A stretch of 64,000 nucleotides of DNA from Apostichopus japonicus (Eukaryota > Echinodermata > Holothuroidea > Aspidochirotida > Stichopodidae): contig NC_092572.1 of NCBI RefSeq assembly GCF_037975245.1, forward strand, positions 13,706,269 to 13,770,268, read 5' to 3'. Below, in pieces: positions 40,756 through 52,571 of the stretch. The notes below the pieces were generated by a model. It saw only the letters and a list, made by a program, of their open reading frames with translations, made no database searches and was not told the DNA's origin. The translations under genes were made by a program, and so were the position numbers. Position 1 is the first letter of the stretch; every line of letters begins with the position of its first letter.

Positions 40756-42138
40756 CAAGGGCGGTGGAAGCAATTTTAATCGGGGGGGGGGCACCGACGT
40801 CGAAGGGCACTTTGCATAGATTTTATTGGACTGTTGCAGCCTGATATTTAGTACCCTTTATAACTCTTATTGTATTATCTTATTTGCGTAAACGCATCAC
40901 TCCATCAACGCCCCCCACCCTCAAGGGAAAAGTGCATACTAGCACTGCAATATCCAATGTGCAAATTGGGAAACAAGAAACAAGTTTTCTTTCGAGACAA
41001 AATGAGGTGAAATCATTATAATGTCCCTGCATATGCGATCGGTACATGCATGAAAGCAAATAAAATATGTAAGATACGAAAGGATGGGGTAGGTTATGGG
41101 ATATTAAACTATACTCATTATTCATAGTAGGCTATAAATGGCTTCTGCTTATTAAAAGGTCACAATGTTATATAGCAATGCATTTTTGGAAATGCATTAG
41201 AATTTTTTTTTTTTTGAAATTGAATATGCATAATGGCACGCACCAGAATGTTAGAAGCAGTTGCGGAGCTAGGGGGTATTGATCAGGGGGTCGAGAGTGT
41301 CCGTAGGGGCGCTTTCGACACTATCTAAGCGGAGCGCCACCACAGGTTGCCGCGGAGCGTACAAAATTTTTTGAGTAAAGATACACCCTAGATCGCCGGG
41401 CCTTGATAATTTGCAGGTAAACGAAGTATAAATAGTTGTCATCGCCATTTTGTCAGAAAATGACACCAACAAAACGTGACAAATGCAAAATTAGGCAGAT
41501 GGGAGCGCAATTAAAAGTCAGTAATCGCGAATAAGTAAAAAGTGGTTAAAAGCTCAAAGGGCATAATCAGTACATTTGAGTCCGTCATGGGGCACCCCCC
41601 CCCGCCCCCACCCTGATGTATGGACGCTCCGCCACTGGTTACAAACCTTGTGTTAGAAAACATTTAAAACTTCCCGAAATATTTCATTCGACGTGGGTTT
41701 CGCTTTGTAAACTCTTTAGCGATGTCCCGTATAACTAATTCGTCCGTTCTTGCTTTATGGATATGAAGCATTAGCATATTATTATACCGTTTTTCACCAA
41801 TTGTGCTCCGTAAGTATGTCTTTATCCGGCGTTGTACGGAGAAGGATCTCTCTACGGAATCTGCGCTCATTGGTGCCAGTAGGTATATGTGTATTAGGCA
41901 GAGAACATTCGAAAATGCCGGGCGAATGTGATTGTGGTCAGACAGGAGAGATACTAACATTTTTTTTTTCCATTCGAAATAGCTTTGAGTTTGACCCACA
42001 GAAATTCATTGATAGTTAAATATCGCTGACCTAATAAGGTGATCAAGAGTACAATTTTTATGTAGAAAAAGGGCACATTTTTAACCTTAGGAAAAATGGG
42101 GGGCACGTGCCCCCTGTGCCCCGGTTCCGCCGCCCTTG
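40756..42138 (-). mobile_element. hAT-like DNA transposon relic with a transposase C-terminal fragment
   Basis: The ends CAAGGGCGGTGGAA (left) and, reverse-complemented, CAAGGGCGGCGGAACC (right) are terminal inverted repeats, flanked by diverged 8-bp direct repeats (ATTGGGGG and ATTAGTGG) as expected for hAT insertion. The frame at 41,664-41,999 (minus) encodes a hAT dimerisation domain (PMSADSVERSFSVQRRIK, YNNMLMLHIH). The rest of the transposase is missing, so the element is non-autonomous. A second element is nested at 41,258-41,637. Confidence 0.7.
41258..41637. mobile_element. Nested hAT-like MITE
   Basis: The ends CAGTTGCGGAGC and, reverse-complemented, CAGTGGCGGAGC are terminal inverted repeats. 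Flanking 8-mers GTTAGAAG and GTTACAAA agree at six positions and look like a diverged target-site duplication. Part of its interior (TTTTGTCAGAAAAT, GAGAGCGCAATT; equivalent positions match at 43,195-43,255) recurs in another remnant nearby. No coding capacity. Confidence 0.55.
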
Positions 42139-42655
42139 ATTAGTGGCAATATATCGAAGTAAGGTTTTCAACTACAGCAGTGTGCAATATTTTTCTCTTT
42201 TTAATGTAACTTTCGCATTGTTTCAATAAAGCTGGTTAATGACAACTTTATACAAAGAGGTGTATAGCATGCGCTCTTGTTAATACCCATTAGCAATGCA
42301 GCTGAAGTATTCCAAGGATTAATTTGTACATCATTTCTGCTGCCATTTTATCGGTGGTCTTGCAGACGGAACGTTTGTATTTCTTGCATCCTTCTCCGGT
42401 GGAATGTGCTTGCCACTATAGCCAATTGAACACGAGTTTTGCAAATTTAGTTGCAGTGTTTTCTCTTCAGTTAGTTATATCGGTAGCAATGCTGCCTCGT
42501 AAGTATGATGATGTAACTTTTGACTTCATCTCTAGGTTCAGCGAACTGACTTGAACATATAGCATCTCAAGCTCGTCCCTAAGAAGATATTCAACTGAAA
42601 GTTTTCAAACATTCTTTAAAAGTTGTCTGTAATTTAGTTGAAGCTATCGTCGAAG

Positions 42656-45600
42656 ATGGAACACACTATTACCTTACTACGACTTTTAGCGATTATTGTG
42701 GTACTGGAGCGATGGAAGCCATCAAAAGCAACTTTGGGTAAGTGTCTAACATATAATCTACTTTTTTACTTCATTAATTTCTATAACACAGGATGGACAT
42801 TAAGGAAGGAATCAGGACTTTATGTCAAGTAGACTCCGATCTCTGCTATCGATATGACAACTTATCCATATTTTTTTTTACATGCGCTAACGCCATCAAT
42901 GAGACTTACTCACGCAGGGGGTAGGAGCCGGGGGGCACTGGGGGCACGTGCCCCCATTTTTCTCCAAAATAGAAATTGTGCCTTACTGGCAAATACAATG
43001 TGCCCCTTTGATGAAGAACTGTTTCTTTGTTGATATCTTATAAAGCCTTTTTTAATTGTAACATTTTATTTTTATAATTTATTTTAGTCTTTAAATGATA
43101 TTTCTAAATGGCATTCCATATCTTTTTGTAGCACGGTTAAAATAAACAATCTCAGTAAATAATTAAAAAGAAATGAAAGACCGCCGTTAGAGCATTTTGT
43201 CAGAAAATTACACCAAAATGTCACAAATGTCAATAAGTAGATGAGAGCGCAATTTCTTCTTTCACTAATTTTTTGAGGGAATCAGTGGCTCCAAGTCCAG
43301 AGCCTCTAAATAACGTTAATTAAGGCAGAGAACGTTAATTAAGCAAAGAACATTACTTAATTTAGTAAAGAAGTTTCTATCAAAACGTTTTATTTTGCGC
43401 AGCTCCAGATGGTGGTGTGGATACGTCAGTGTGTTACGTCATTGATAACGTAGATGAAAAGACCAAGACTGCTAAACAAGTCCCATGTGCTGAGATCGAA
43501 TCACATACGCTTTTTTCAGTCTACAAATTTGATGATAACATCCAATTCTCGTTATCAGGTAATCGATTGGCTCTTTATGCTGGACGTATACTTAATTGCT
43601 TGAAAGTTAATACATGTCTTTCAGAAGACAAATTGTCACAACAGAATGTAAGTTTAACGTAGTCTTCTTACAACTGAAGTAATCGATGAGACGCTATATC
43701 ATCTTTAATTTAAAAAAAAAAACTCACCAGCGAAGTAAAGATATTGATATCGGAAATATTACACTTAGTGAAACATTTCAGTATCTAACTGGATTCGAGC
43801 CCGGACCATAAGGAATTAAACTGTCTCAAAACCGATTTATTTGCGATTCATTTCTTGATTTTATGATTTGAGCTCCTTTTTCTCATTACTAGCTCTATAC
43901 AACCAAATGCAGACGCACAGTACGAACGTCGCGGTCTTTGAAGAAGATAGTATGGCTGCATGTCTTGAAACACAGCATGACTATGGTTTGTAATTGTATG
44001 TGTCGTGTATGCGACTGTTTGGTTACTCCAGTGGATCACATACACTATATTCCATACCTACCTCTAACCAGAATGCAAAATGCATTGATGTTTCGATGAC
44101 TTCAATGCACTAGACTTCTGCTTGTTAGTATAACCAGAGCTATAGCTGTTACAATTACACTATGGCGTGATAAACACAGGTCAGTCTACTGTACGTGGCT
44201 ATACACACCTCCACCAAAAACAACAGGGGTATTGCACTCCAATATTATGAATCCACACACCAAGTTTTAGAGGTACCAACGATTTCCATCGTTAGATATC
44301 ATGTAAAAGGGTTTTCAAAGTTTGGCCTCTAGTGACCTACAGGAGATTTGACCCCACAAGCAATATGATTCTTGTACTCAATATGGCAAACCCATATAAC
44401 TTGTATGAAGAGTATCCATGATTCCTACCATGAGAAATTATGTTTTCAAGGTTTTCAGGCGTCGACAAATGATTTAAAAGTACTCGCTATTTTATATATT
44501 AAATATATATATATATATTTATGTATTTGTATATATGTATGTATTTGTATATATATATATATGTATATATATATTTATATTTATATTAAATTAAAAAGAT
44601 CAACACACCAGAAAGATACCACTTCACGACCGGTTTTGTTCTTTAGGAACTCACCAACCAGGCAAATTGAACATATTGATATTGGAAATATTAAACTTAG
44701 TGAAACATTCCAGTATCCAACTGGATTCTAACCCGGACCATAAGGAATTAAACTGACGCAAAACTGATTTATTTGTGATTCATTTCTTGATTTTATGATT
44801 TGAGCTCCTTTTTCTCATTACTAGCTCAGACACACAGTACGAACGTCCCGGTCTTTGAAGAAGATAATATGGCTTCATGTCTTGAAACACAGCTTGACTA
44901 TGGTTTGTAATTGTATGTGGCGTGCATGCGACTGTTTGGTTACTCCAGTGGATCATATATATCACACTATCACACTATATTTCATTACTACCTCAAGAAA
45001 TTGCTATTCTTGTTTTCGTAGCGTTCATTTGAAGCATGATTTTTCGAAATATTTTTCCTTCCTCTCTCTCTTTTTGTGCACAGAGTCCATTTCCATATTT
45101 TCAAATACGGTTGGAACTTATTTCCTGCTAGAAGTATTCTTGGCATTCTGTAATTTGTTCATTGATGAGTTTGTTTGTGACAACTATGATACCGCGATTA
45201 TAGTATCATCTACCTGGGATTACCCTTCCTATAAGATCGTATGTGCGTAAAAATCAATATTAACATCTGTCGACTTACGAATTCAACATTAGCTTAACCT
45301 TAAAACTGTCAACGTGCAATATTTGTCACACAATTACAAGTGCTAAGACTAACATATATGTCATGATCATATTGAATTTTTAACCACTTAATAGTGGCGG
45401 TTTAAAAAAACTTGATAAGGTAGTGTTGATTCACATGCTTTCAATAATTGTTCCGCTATGAATGCACAGTTTAAAAATAATAAGTCAAATTGATAATTTT
45501 GTTCAAAAAATTACAATTAATTTGGAAGAGCAAAAAGTTCTATGAAAAGAAAACTAAGAAATTCTGGAATTTGTCACAGCTGTTTTGTTGAAACAAATTC

Positions 45601-47157
45601 TGAACTGGAATACTGGACTTTTTGGTATGGAACGCACAGAGTATAACTTTTCTCGGGACGTTTAGAACTAATTTGTGGTTTATTCTCTTTAATCCTAGTC
45701 CCAGGTCCCACTGCCCTTCAAAGTCATTGCAATTAATCTCCACAGCATCCACAACATGCCCACTCCCAGATTGGACGGGCCCTCGCCCAGTGCCTCTTAT
45801 AGCCTTAAGCAATGCATTTTTCTTTTATATCGCATAACTGCATAATCTTTGATTGTAGGGACTTCGACCTGTTGATATTTGACATTTTCCTGTTTATTTG
45901 ATTTACTTTATCATAGGTCACTACGAAGTACAGTATGCATTCACATTTTTACCTATTTTCTGTGGTGGAGGAAGATCGTTTCATCGAGTTTCTATACTGA
46001 CAAAATCATCATCTTCTTGTGCATCTGTTAAACTGTCTTTTCCGCTTCCTAATAACATAGGTGATATCAACATTACACTATCACCCGGGTCAGGCCAATC
46101 AATTCTCATTCCGGAGGCATACCCTGAAATCGATCCACGGAATCGCGATCCATACGGCGAAATTACTAATACGACGATCGTTATATCTGCCATCGGTAAG
46201 GTTCATGCGTACGCTTTCACTGAGTGTAGTAGTCAAGCGTCTGCGTTCCGCCTATTAGATGTGGACGATATTGGTACTAACTACTGGGTAATATCTTACC
46301 ACATCTATCGGAAACATAAGATGCTTGCAATTGTTTCTATCTACGACAACACATCTATTCAAATCCACTTGAATACATCAATCGCCCCGGAACTGTATCC
46401 TAACAATATAACTATTCTTCTGAATAAGTTTCAAACGTACACTCTGGCTTTGGAGTTTGACCCGACTGGTGTCCAGTTGACATCCAACAAGCCGATTTCT
46501 GTTTTCAGTGGACACACGAAAGCTCGTATATCAACAACAGTGAACACGGACCCTATTGCAGAATGTCTAAAGCCCGTAGAAGACTGGGGTAGAGTTTTTT
46601 CGTTAACTCAGCTGGTTGACCCCGAATTCGCAGGTGGTTATATTGTTAGGATTCTGTCGAGTTCTACGAACAACATTATTACGTGGAAACTCGGTGGTAA
46701 TCACAATGAAACAACTCTCGCAGCCGGGGAGTTCTTGGAAGTATTGGTGGACGGAAATGTGACTCATCCACTGGAGATAGTCGCATCAAATAAAGTTTTG
46801 GTTGTTCAATTTACCATGATGAATGACCACACAAGTCCTGTAATGCTGCAAGTACCGAGTAAAGAACAACATCGTATTAGCAATGAGATCTTGTTCCCAG
46901 TTTTTGATATGACTCAGGACACAAATACTACAACTTACCTCACTGTGTGGCTACCACCAGAGGTCGATATATTGCAACTATCCCTTAATGAACGTGCTGT
47001 TTGGAAGTTTATTGATAAAGATTCTTCTGAATGGTCTATTTTTCAAACAATATTAGAAGTCGGCTTTAATCGTTTGGCTATCCAGGGAAATGGCAATGTT
47101 CATGCAATAGTATATTCATATGAACAGAGACGAGCCTATGCTTACACTATAGCTTAA
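42656..47157 (+). CDS. Secreted IgGFc-binding-domain protein with an N-terminal Cys module
   Basis: Exon 1 (42656-42737) is a signal peptide (MEHTITLLRLLAIIVVLERW...), phase-1 donor. Exon 2 (43403-43558) is a 52-codon module with CYVIDNV, C-X17-C and KQVPC, donor G|GTAATC, phase 1. The large exon 45917-47157 follows a good acceptor in phase 1 and encodes about 413 residues of the IgGFc-binding family, known from FCGBP-like mucus and coelomic proteins, with many N-X-S/T sites (GDINIT, NNITILL, PNNIT). Joined, these give 492 residues. The family is a beta-rich extracellular domain of uncertain ligand in invertebrates; binding to IgG cannot be assumed because invertebrates lack IgG. Exon 1 could also splice straight to the large exon. 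Short possible terminal exons lie at 43,893, 44,825 and 45,084. The nearest LINE sits just downstream. Confidence 0.7.
42915..43270. mobile_element. Remnant of a hAT-like element
   Basis: Begins with GGGGGCACGTGCCCCC-type sequence like that inside the neighbouring hAT relic and shares ATTTTGTCAGAAAAT and AGAGCGCAATT with 41,450-41,510. It lies in the first intron of the IgGFc-binding gene. The ends are not definable. Confidence 0.4.
43720..44055 (+). repeat. First copy of a 0.3-kb direct repeat holding a possible terminal exon
   Basis: Matches 44,640-44,985 at an offset of about 925 bases. After an AG acceptor, 43,893-43,993 is an open phase-1 frame of 101 nt (QTHSTNVAVFEEDS, ACLETQHDYGL, stop). 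The four substitutions against the second copy, outside an in-frame 15-base gap, are all non-synonymous, and the opposite strand is equally open, so coding status is unproven. Confidence 0.45.
44640..44985 (+). repeat. Second copy of the direct repeat holding a possible terminal exon
   Basis: Partner of 43,720-44,055. The possible exon is 44,825-44,910 (QTHSTNVPVFEEDN, ASCLETQLDYGL, stop), shorter by five codons in frame. TA-rich sequence at 44,490-44,595 lies between the copies. Confidence 0.45.
45084..45250 (+). CDS. Possible alternative terminal exon of the IgGFc-binding locus
   Basis: An excellent polypyrimidine tract and CACAG acceptor precede a phase-1 open frame of 55 residues (ESISIFSNTVGTYFLLEV, DNYDTAII, YKIVCA, stop) with three Cys. 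No good phase-1 donor before the stop is seen, so I read it as a terminal exon that would make a short secreted isoform with the Cys module. The sequence resembles no family I know. Confidence 0.4.
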
Positions 47158-47219
47158 ATTCAAAATGGGCGAAATGAGGTTATAATGTTATTTCAATCAG
47201 TTTCGGAATTCATAATAAT

Positions 47220-47440
47220 ATATCATTATCATTATCACTATCACTTTTACATCTTTATCACTATTACATCACTATCACTATCACATCACTATCATTATCA
47301 CTATTATTATTATGAGTATCATCATCATCGTTATTATTATTGATAATATTATTGTTATTATTGTTATTATTGTTATCATTTTAATTATCATAAATATTAT
47401 AATTATTATTATTGTTGTTATTATTGTTTTTTGTTTTGTT
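47220..47440. repeat. (ATC/ATT)n-rich microsatellite, tail of the LINE
   Basis: TATCACTATCA-type and ATTATTGTT-type trinucleotide runs. In minus orientation they follow the LINE 3' end, so they are read as its simple-sequence tail or its target. Confidence 0.85.
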
Positions 47441-47659
47441 TTTTTCCGTCTCATTTATTCACGATTTTTTAACATGTATGTGGTACATCGATTATATTTA
47501 AAGTTCTGATAACATCATAGGTATGTCATCTGACTGATACAAAGGAATTATTAACATAATGTGAAAATTGATTCTGAATTGAGTATTTCTTCTTCTCCAC
47601 TTATACCGAAATATATGTAAACATATCCAGAAAAACATAGATGATAAGCAGAGGTTAAG

Positions 47660-50600
47660 TCAAGAGTTGCAAAGTTCATTGATTGAATGAGAAAAGCAAG
47701 TCTTTAATGCCATGTATTTTCTACGAGCAGAGCTAGTAGAGTTTCGCTTCGAGGCAATGTGCTTCTCAACGTTAAGAATGAATTTCATTTTATAGAAGAA
47801 ATTGTAGCAGTCAGGCTTAACATTGTTTTGTTTACAATTGAAGATAAAGTATTTGATGTGAAGGATAAAAAAATTCAATGGGTCGTAACCTGTTACCAGT
47901 TTACCGAAGAAAAGATCTTTTTTTGAGCAGATAAACTGTCTACCCAAAAATTTCTGTTCGCAATCTAAAAGGAAATTAGACGTCACATGACAGGACCAGA
48001 ATAAATGTTCAATAGTTTCCTCTTCAATATTGCAAAAAGTACAGAGTTGGAGAAGCCGCTATTTTCATTAAATTTAAAAGCCGATTGGTTCCTAAGATGC
48101 GTCTTGAGAGAAGTCAAAGGTAACGCTCCATTTAGAGCAGGCTTTTGACGGGAGTGAAATACAGTCTATAAGGCAAGGATAGACTACTTGTGACCATTTA
48201 GAAATGCTAGACATGAGATTGACAAGGTGATCTTGCTGTTCCTCGACACCGTTTTCTAAACTGACGGAATCTTTCCAGCTTCTAGGAATTGCAGAAATGA
48301 TCCCATGAAACAAGTAAAAGGATACCTTAATATCTTAAATTTGGTTAGAAAAGCATTGAAGGACAATGGCTTCCCATCTGGCAAAAATATATTCTTGACA
48401 AACAGTAAACCGACAACGTGAAGTTTTTTGTCATAAACAATGATATTATCAATTCTAATAAAATGATAATTCCAAAGGATTTGATCACCAAAGTGATCCG
48501 AAGGATTCTTAAAGGTAACTTCACTCCAAGCCATGCAAATTTACTTAATGAAGATATTTTTGATACAGGAAATATCCTCGACATGAAAATTACATTTGAA
48601 AAGCAACTCTTTACCAAACGGCGCCAGAGAGAAATGAAAAAGAGCTTCCAATATCCAGTGTTGGCATTATTACAGTAACGCTTGACCCATGAGGTTTTAA
48701 GAGCTTCCACAAAGCTGTGAATATGTATTATATTTAAACCTCCCTTTTCAATTGCGTTATAGATAGTAAGTCTCTTAACTTTGTCCGGATTCCCGTTCCA
48801 AATAAAGTCAAAAATAATGCTTTGGATTTTATTAATAAAGTCTTTTGGGGGTCTAGGCAGAACCTGAAAAAGGAGGACGAGTTGGCTGATTGCAAAAGAC
48901 TTCACTATTGTGTTTCTGCCAATAGGTGTGAGATCACGCCCATTCCAAACTCTAAGCTGGTGTTTCAGCCTAGATAACTTCTGCTCATAGTTTAAGCGAA
49001 AGAGATCGTTACCATTTGTGAGTGAAGTTGATACCGAGATACCTAATAGGAGAGTTAGTAATCAAAATATTGAATTCATTGACATGAGCTGGATTATTTG
49101 AAATGAAAGGACCCAGGGGAAGAAACTGGGATTTGCTGAGATTAATTTTGAGACCTGATGCTAGTCGAAAATTCTCTAAAGTGTTCAGCACCTTAACAGT
49201 GCTGTTGCGGGTACCGTCTAAAAATAAAGTGGTGTCGTCGGCATACTGCAGTACTTTAATCTCCCGCCCAAATATGTTAATCCCCTTGACCGTGTTGTCA
49301 CAAATAATTTTTCTAGCTAAAATATCTGCACAAAGAATAAAGAGGTATGGGCTAAGGGGACAACCTTGCCTTACTCCTCTCTGAATAGGGAAGAAACCTG
49401 TCGAATGACCATTATTTAGAATACAGGAAGAACTACCAGTGTAGAGAGTTTTGATCCAACGACGAAAACTGTTCCCGAAGTTGAAATAAATAAGAGTGTG
49501 GTCAATAAAATCCCAATCGATACAATCAAAAGCTTTTTCAAATCAATAAAGAACAAAAGACCCGGAATGTTATTTGTGGTAGTGTGATCGATTAGGTCAA
49601 GCACAAAACGAATGTTTTCCCCAATAAACTTATTTTTGATATAACCAGTCTGGTTATCCCCAACAGTTTTGTCGACGACCCGTTTTAACCGGTTAGCTAA
49701 TGCTTTTGCTCCTATCTTATAGTCAGTGTTAAGGAGACTAATAGGCCTAAAGTTAGCTATAACATTATGGTCCTTATCCGGTTTAGGAATTAGAGTAATG
49801 ACCCCTCTATTTTGCTCACAGGATAATGAATGATGATCAAAACCATAATTCAAGGAATTGACAGCAAGCTGACCAAGAAGAGACCAAAAATGTCTATAAA
49901 ACTCAGTAGAGAGACCATCGCTACCAGGAGATTTACCGTTATGCATTGAGCATAAGGCTCTATGTCATTCATCTAAAGTAATGGGCCCGTCGCAAGAACT
50001 GGGGTCCGATTCCTCAGAGTGAAAGTCAGGCAAATCTCTAATAAAATATAAAGGATAACAATGTGAATGAGAGTATAAAGTACTATAAAACAACGAATTT
50101 CCCGAAGAATTTCACTACTGTTGGTGGCGACATTGCCCCTGTTCATATTTAAGCTAAAAATGCTGTTATTTGCCTTGTGCTTTTCTAAATTCAAAAAATA
50201 TTTAGTGCTTTTTTCACCAGCCTCAACCCGACGAGCTCTCGACCGAACAATAATGCCATGAAGCTTGTCATGATAAAAACCTTTTAATTTATTACGGGCA
50301 TTATCTAAACTTTGACGAATGGCATCAGAGTGGTTTTCATACAACTCTCTTTCCAGGTTGGAGATACTGCGTAAAATTTCGATTTCGCTTTTACGTGTAC
50401 TTTTAGCTTTTTGTTTAGAAAATTGAATAGTTTTGGAGCGAATGACATATTTGAGATTCTCCCATTTTGCGGAAGGGTATAGAGAACGTGTGTTGCGAGT
50501 AACAGTAGCAACTAGATTTTGGATTAGGTCGTTATACGCAGAATCAGCTAAAAGAGAATTGTTAAACTTCCAAAACCCTGGACCTCTATTATCTTCATGA

Positions 50601-51317
50601 ATTTGAATCGATAAAACCACCATAGAGTGGTCAGATTGAAGAGGAGGCTGAAATTCAATATTGACGATTTTACCAACAAGACTACGAGATATAAGGAAAA
50701 AATCTAATCTGCAATGAATATCGGCAATGTTAGAATGCCAGCTGAAATCTTTTAAGAGAGGGTTTCTCTCTCTCCAGATATCGACCAGGCTATGAATATC
50801 CATGAAGCTAGGCATTCATCACGGGCTTTAAAGTTTGTTCTAGGGTCACCACCGAGTTTATCAATGGCAAGATTAAATACAAAGTTGAAATCCCTACCCC
50901 AAATGATAGTATTAGTATTGAACGAATTTAAGTTACGAGAATCTTCATTGTAGAAAGCAGGGTTATCTTGGTTAGGGCCATAGGTACAGACAATGGTAAA
51001 GAGCCGATGATTGTAGTTAAAGTCAACAATAATGAGTCTACCATGCTGGTCACAATGCACTTTAACAATGTCAACAGAAAAATGGAGTTAAAAAGAATAG
51101 CGACCCCCTTACTTAAAGCAGTACCATGAGAAAAAATAATTTTACCTCCCCACTCATTAGTCCAGAAGCGCTCCACCTCAGGGGTACTGTGCGTTTCCTG
51201 GACAAGAATTATATTAAAATGATGGCGATGAAAATATGCAAATTGTTGCCTACGTTTTTTACTCTGCCTTAAGCCCCTGACATTACAGGAGCAAATCTTA
51301 AGATCAGCTATGGCCAT
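47660..51317 (-). pseudogene. LINE ORF2: endonuclease and reverse transcriptase, frameshifted
   Basis: 51,317-50,600 holds an APE-type endonuclease (CSCNVRGLRQSKKRRQ, LVQETHST, GRDFNFV in place of GDFN, QSDHSMV). 49,946-49,000 holds the reverse transcriptase (PGSDGLSTEF, ITLIPKPDKD, FFIDLKK and, around 49,235, the catalytic YADDTTLF in a broken frame). 48,905-47,660 holds the C-terminal part. At least six frame breaks are needed to read it, so it is dead. Confidence 0.8.
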
Positions 51318-51709
51318 GAAATATCAATACGAGTCGAAATGCGAAATACATTCTCTGCATGTAGTTGTACTTACGACGAAAAACAGAACTGAGATGGAAA
51401 TAAAGTCCACAAATACACAAACACAAAAAAACACAAAGAAAATCCAAGATAACTGTTAAAAAAGAAGCAACGAGTCTGGGATCCACTTGGGTAAACAAAA
51501 CTCCCGTCGGTGGCTTCTTGTGGGGATGCATTCCAATGTTGACAAAAAAAAGTTACTGGACAGCAGGAATGGTAAATTAATTGTAGAACAGATTGGAGAC
51601 ATCACAGGGTAGGGGGTGAAGTATTTCAGGGGCTGCCAGGAGATACATCAATCAAATTTATACGGTTTTCCATCGCTTCCTCTCCAGAGGCCCCCAGAGA
51701 ATCTTAGTT

Positions 51710-52402
51710 TCACTCCATTACGATAGAGGTGTTGAACTTTTGGCCCCCATTTTCTCTTTCCCGTGGGTCCGCTTGGGTGAGGTCGTCTATAATGTGGTGA
51801 TTTCGATTAGCAAAAGCCTGTTTGGCAGATCTGAGGATTCCGATTTTGTCCTGGTAGAATAATACTTTAACCAGTAGATGTCTGTCCCTCCCTGGTACGG
51901 TTTTACCTTCTCGATGTGCCCGTTCAATTTTGCACGGCTTGATTCCTACTTCCTCGAAAACCTTGGTGGCTATATCAATGCAGTCCTCTTTTGGTAATGA
52001 TTTTATGCCGACGACTCTGATGTTGTTCCTTCTAGAGAAACGTTCCTGCTTGTTTAACATGGTGGCATGGATGGTTTGGGTTTCCTCTAGGTGTGTTACT
52101 CTTGTTTCAAGCGAGCTACACTGTCTCTTTAATGCGGCATTTTCCTCTCTGAGGTCTAAAATTGCTTTGTTGAAGCCTTCTTGCAATGATGTTATTTCTT
52201 TTAGGAGAGTATTGCGTAGACGGTCAATGCTCGCGTTAACGTCTCTCGCTACATTGAGCCCCTCTGTGTCTGAGTCTGAGTCTTCATGCCTGGATGTGGT
52301 TAGGCTGGAGCTTAGGCTAGGTTGAAGCCGCCTCTTTGAGTTTTTTCTTTCCCATGCTTCCTTTGGGGCGTCCAGCAGGCATTTTGTAGCAAAGAGTAGC
52401 AA
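51710..52402 (-). CDS. LINE ORF1 protein (coiled coil and RNA-binding), 230 residues
   Basis: Intact frame. Residues about 1-55 are Ser-rich and basic, about 60-115 a coiled coil with heptads (LLKEITSLQEGFNKAI, LEETQTI), and about 120-215 an L1-type RRM and C-terminal region (RFSRRNNIRVVGIKSLP, RAHREG, LLVKVLFYQDK). ORF1 proteins trimerise and coat LINE RNA. It is the only uninterrupted frame of the element. Confidence 0.8.
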   Translation of the reverse strand: MLLFATKCLLDAPKEAWERKNSKRRLQPSLSSSLTTSRHEDSDSDTEGLNVARDVNASIDRLRNTLLKEITSLQEGFNKAILDLREENAALKRQCSSLETRVTHLEETQTIHATMLNKQERFSRRNNIRVVGIKSLPKEDCIDIATKVFEEVGIKPCKIERAHREGKTVPGRDRHLLVKVLFYQDKIGILRSAKQAFANRNHHIIDDLTQADPRERENGGQKFNTSIVME

Positions 52403-52534
52403 GGAGGAGCTAAAAATTATATAAAATGTGGCTGAAAGGCTTCGTATTTCTTGACCGCAGGTCCATTCTGTATCTTTTTTATGAAATAGTTTACGTCCAG
52501 CAACTAGAGGTCTTGTTACTTCAACATCTCAAGT

Positions 52535-52539
52535 GAATC

Positions 52540-52571
<32 letters not shown>

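Larger units (their letters stand above)
47441..52535 (-). mobile_element. Tx1/L1-like LINE, nearly full length but inactivated
   Basis: In minus orientation: short 5' UTR, ORF1 (52,402-51,710), ORF2 with endonuclease and reverse transcriptase (51,317-47,660), a 3' UTR of about 200 bases (47,637-47,441) and a microsatellite tail. ORF2 has several frameshifts and stops. The RT wording (SPGSDGLSTEFYRHFW, FRPISLLNTDYKIGAKALAN) and the C-terminal CCHC-like region (CTFCNIEEETIEHLFWSC) are those of the Tx1 group of the L1 superfamily. A second copy of the 3' UTR and tail lies on its 5' side (52,535-53,124). Confidence 0.8.

Noticed and set aside
41269-41472. Minus-strand 67-codon frame in the nested MITE
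   Set aside because: It lies wholly within the inverted-repeat element and has no protein resemblance.
43848-44965. Minus-strand frames of 65 and 61 codons in the duplicated segment
   Set aside because: They lie opposite the candidate terminal exons, have no splice or start context and resemble no family; their openness does weaken the case for the plus-strand exons.
51930-52325. Plus-strand 131-codon frame
   Set aside because: It is the complement of the intact LINE ORF1.
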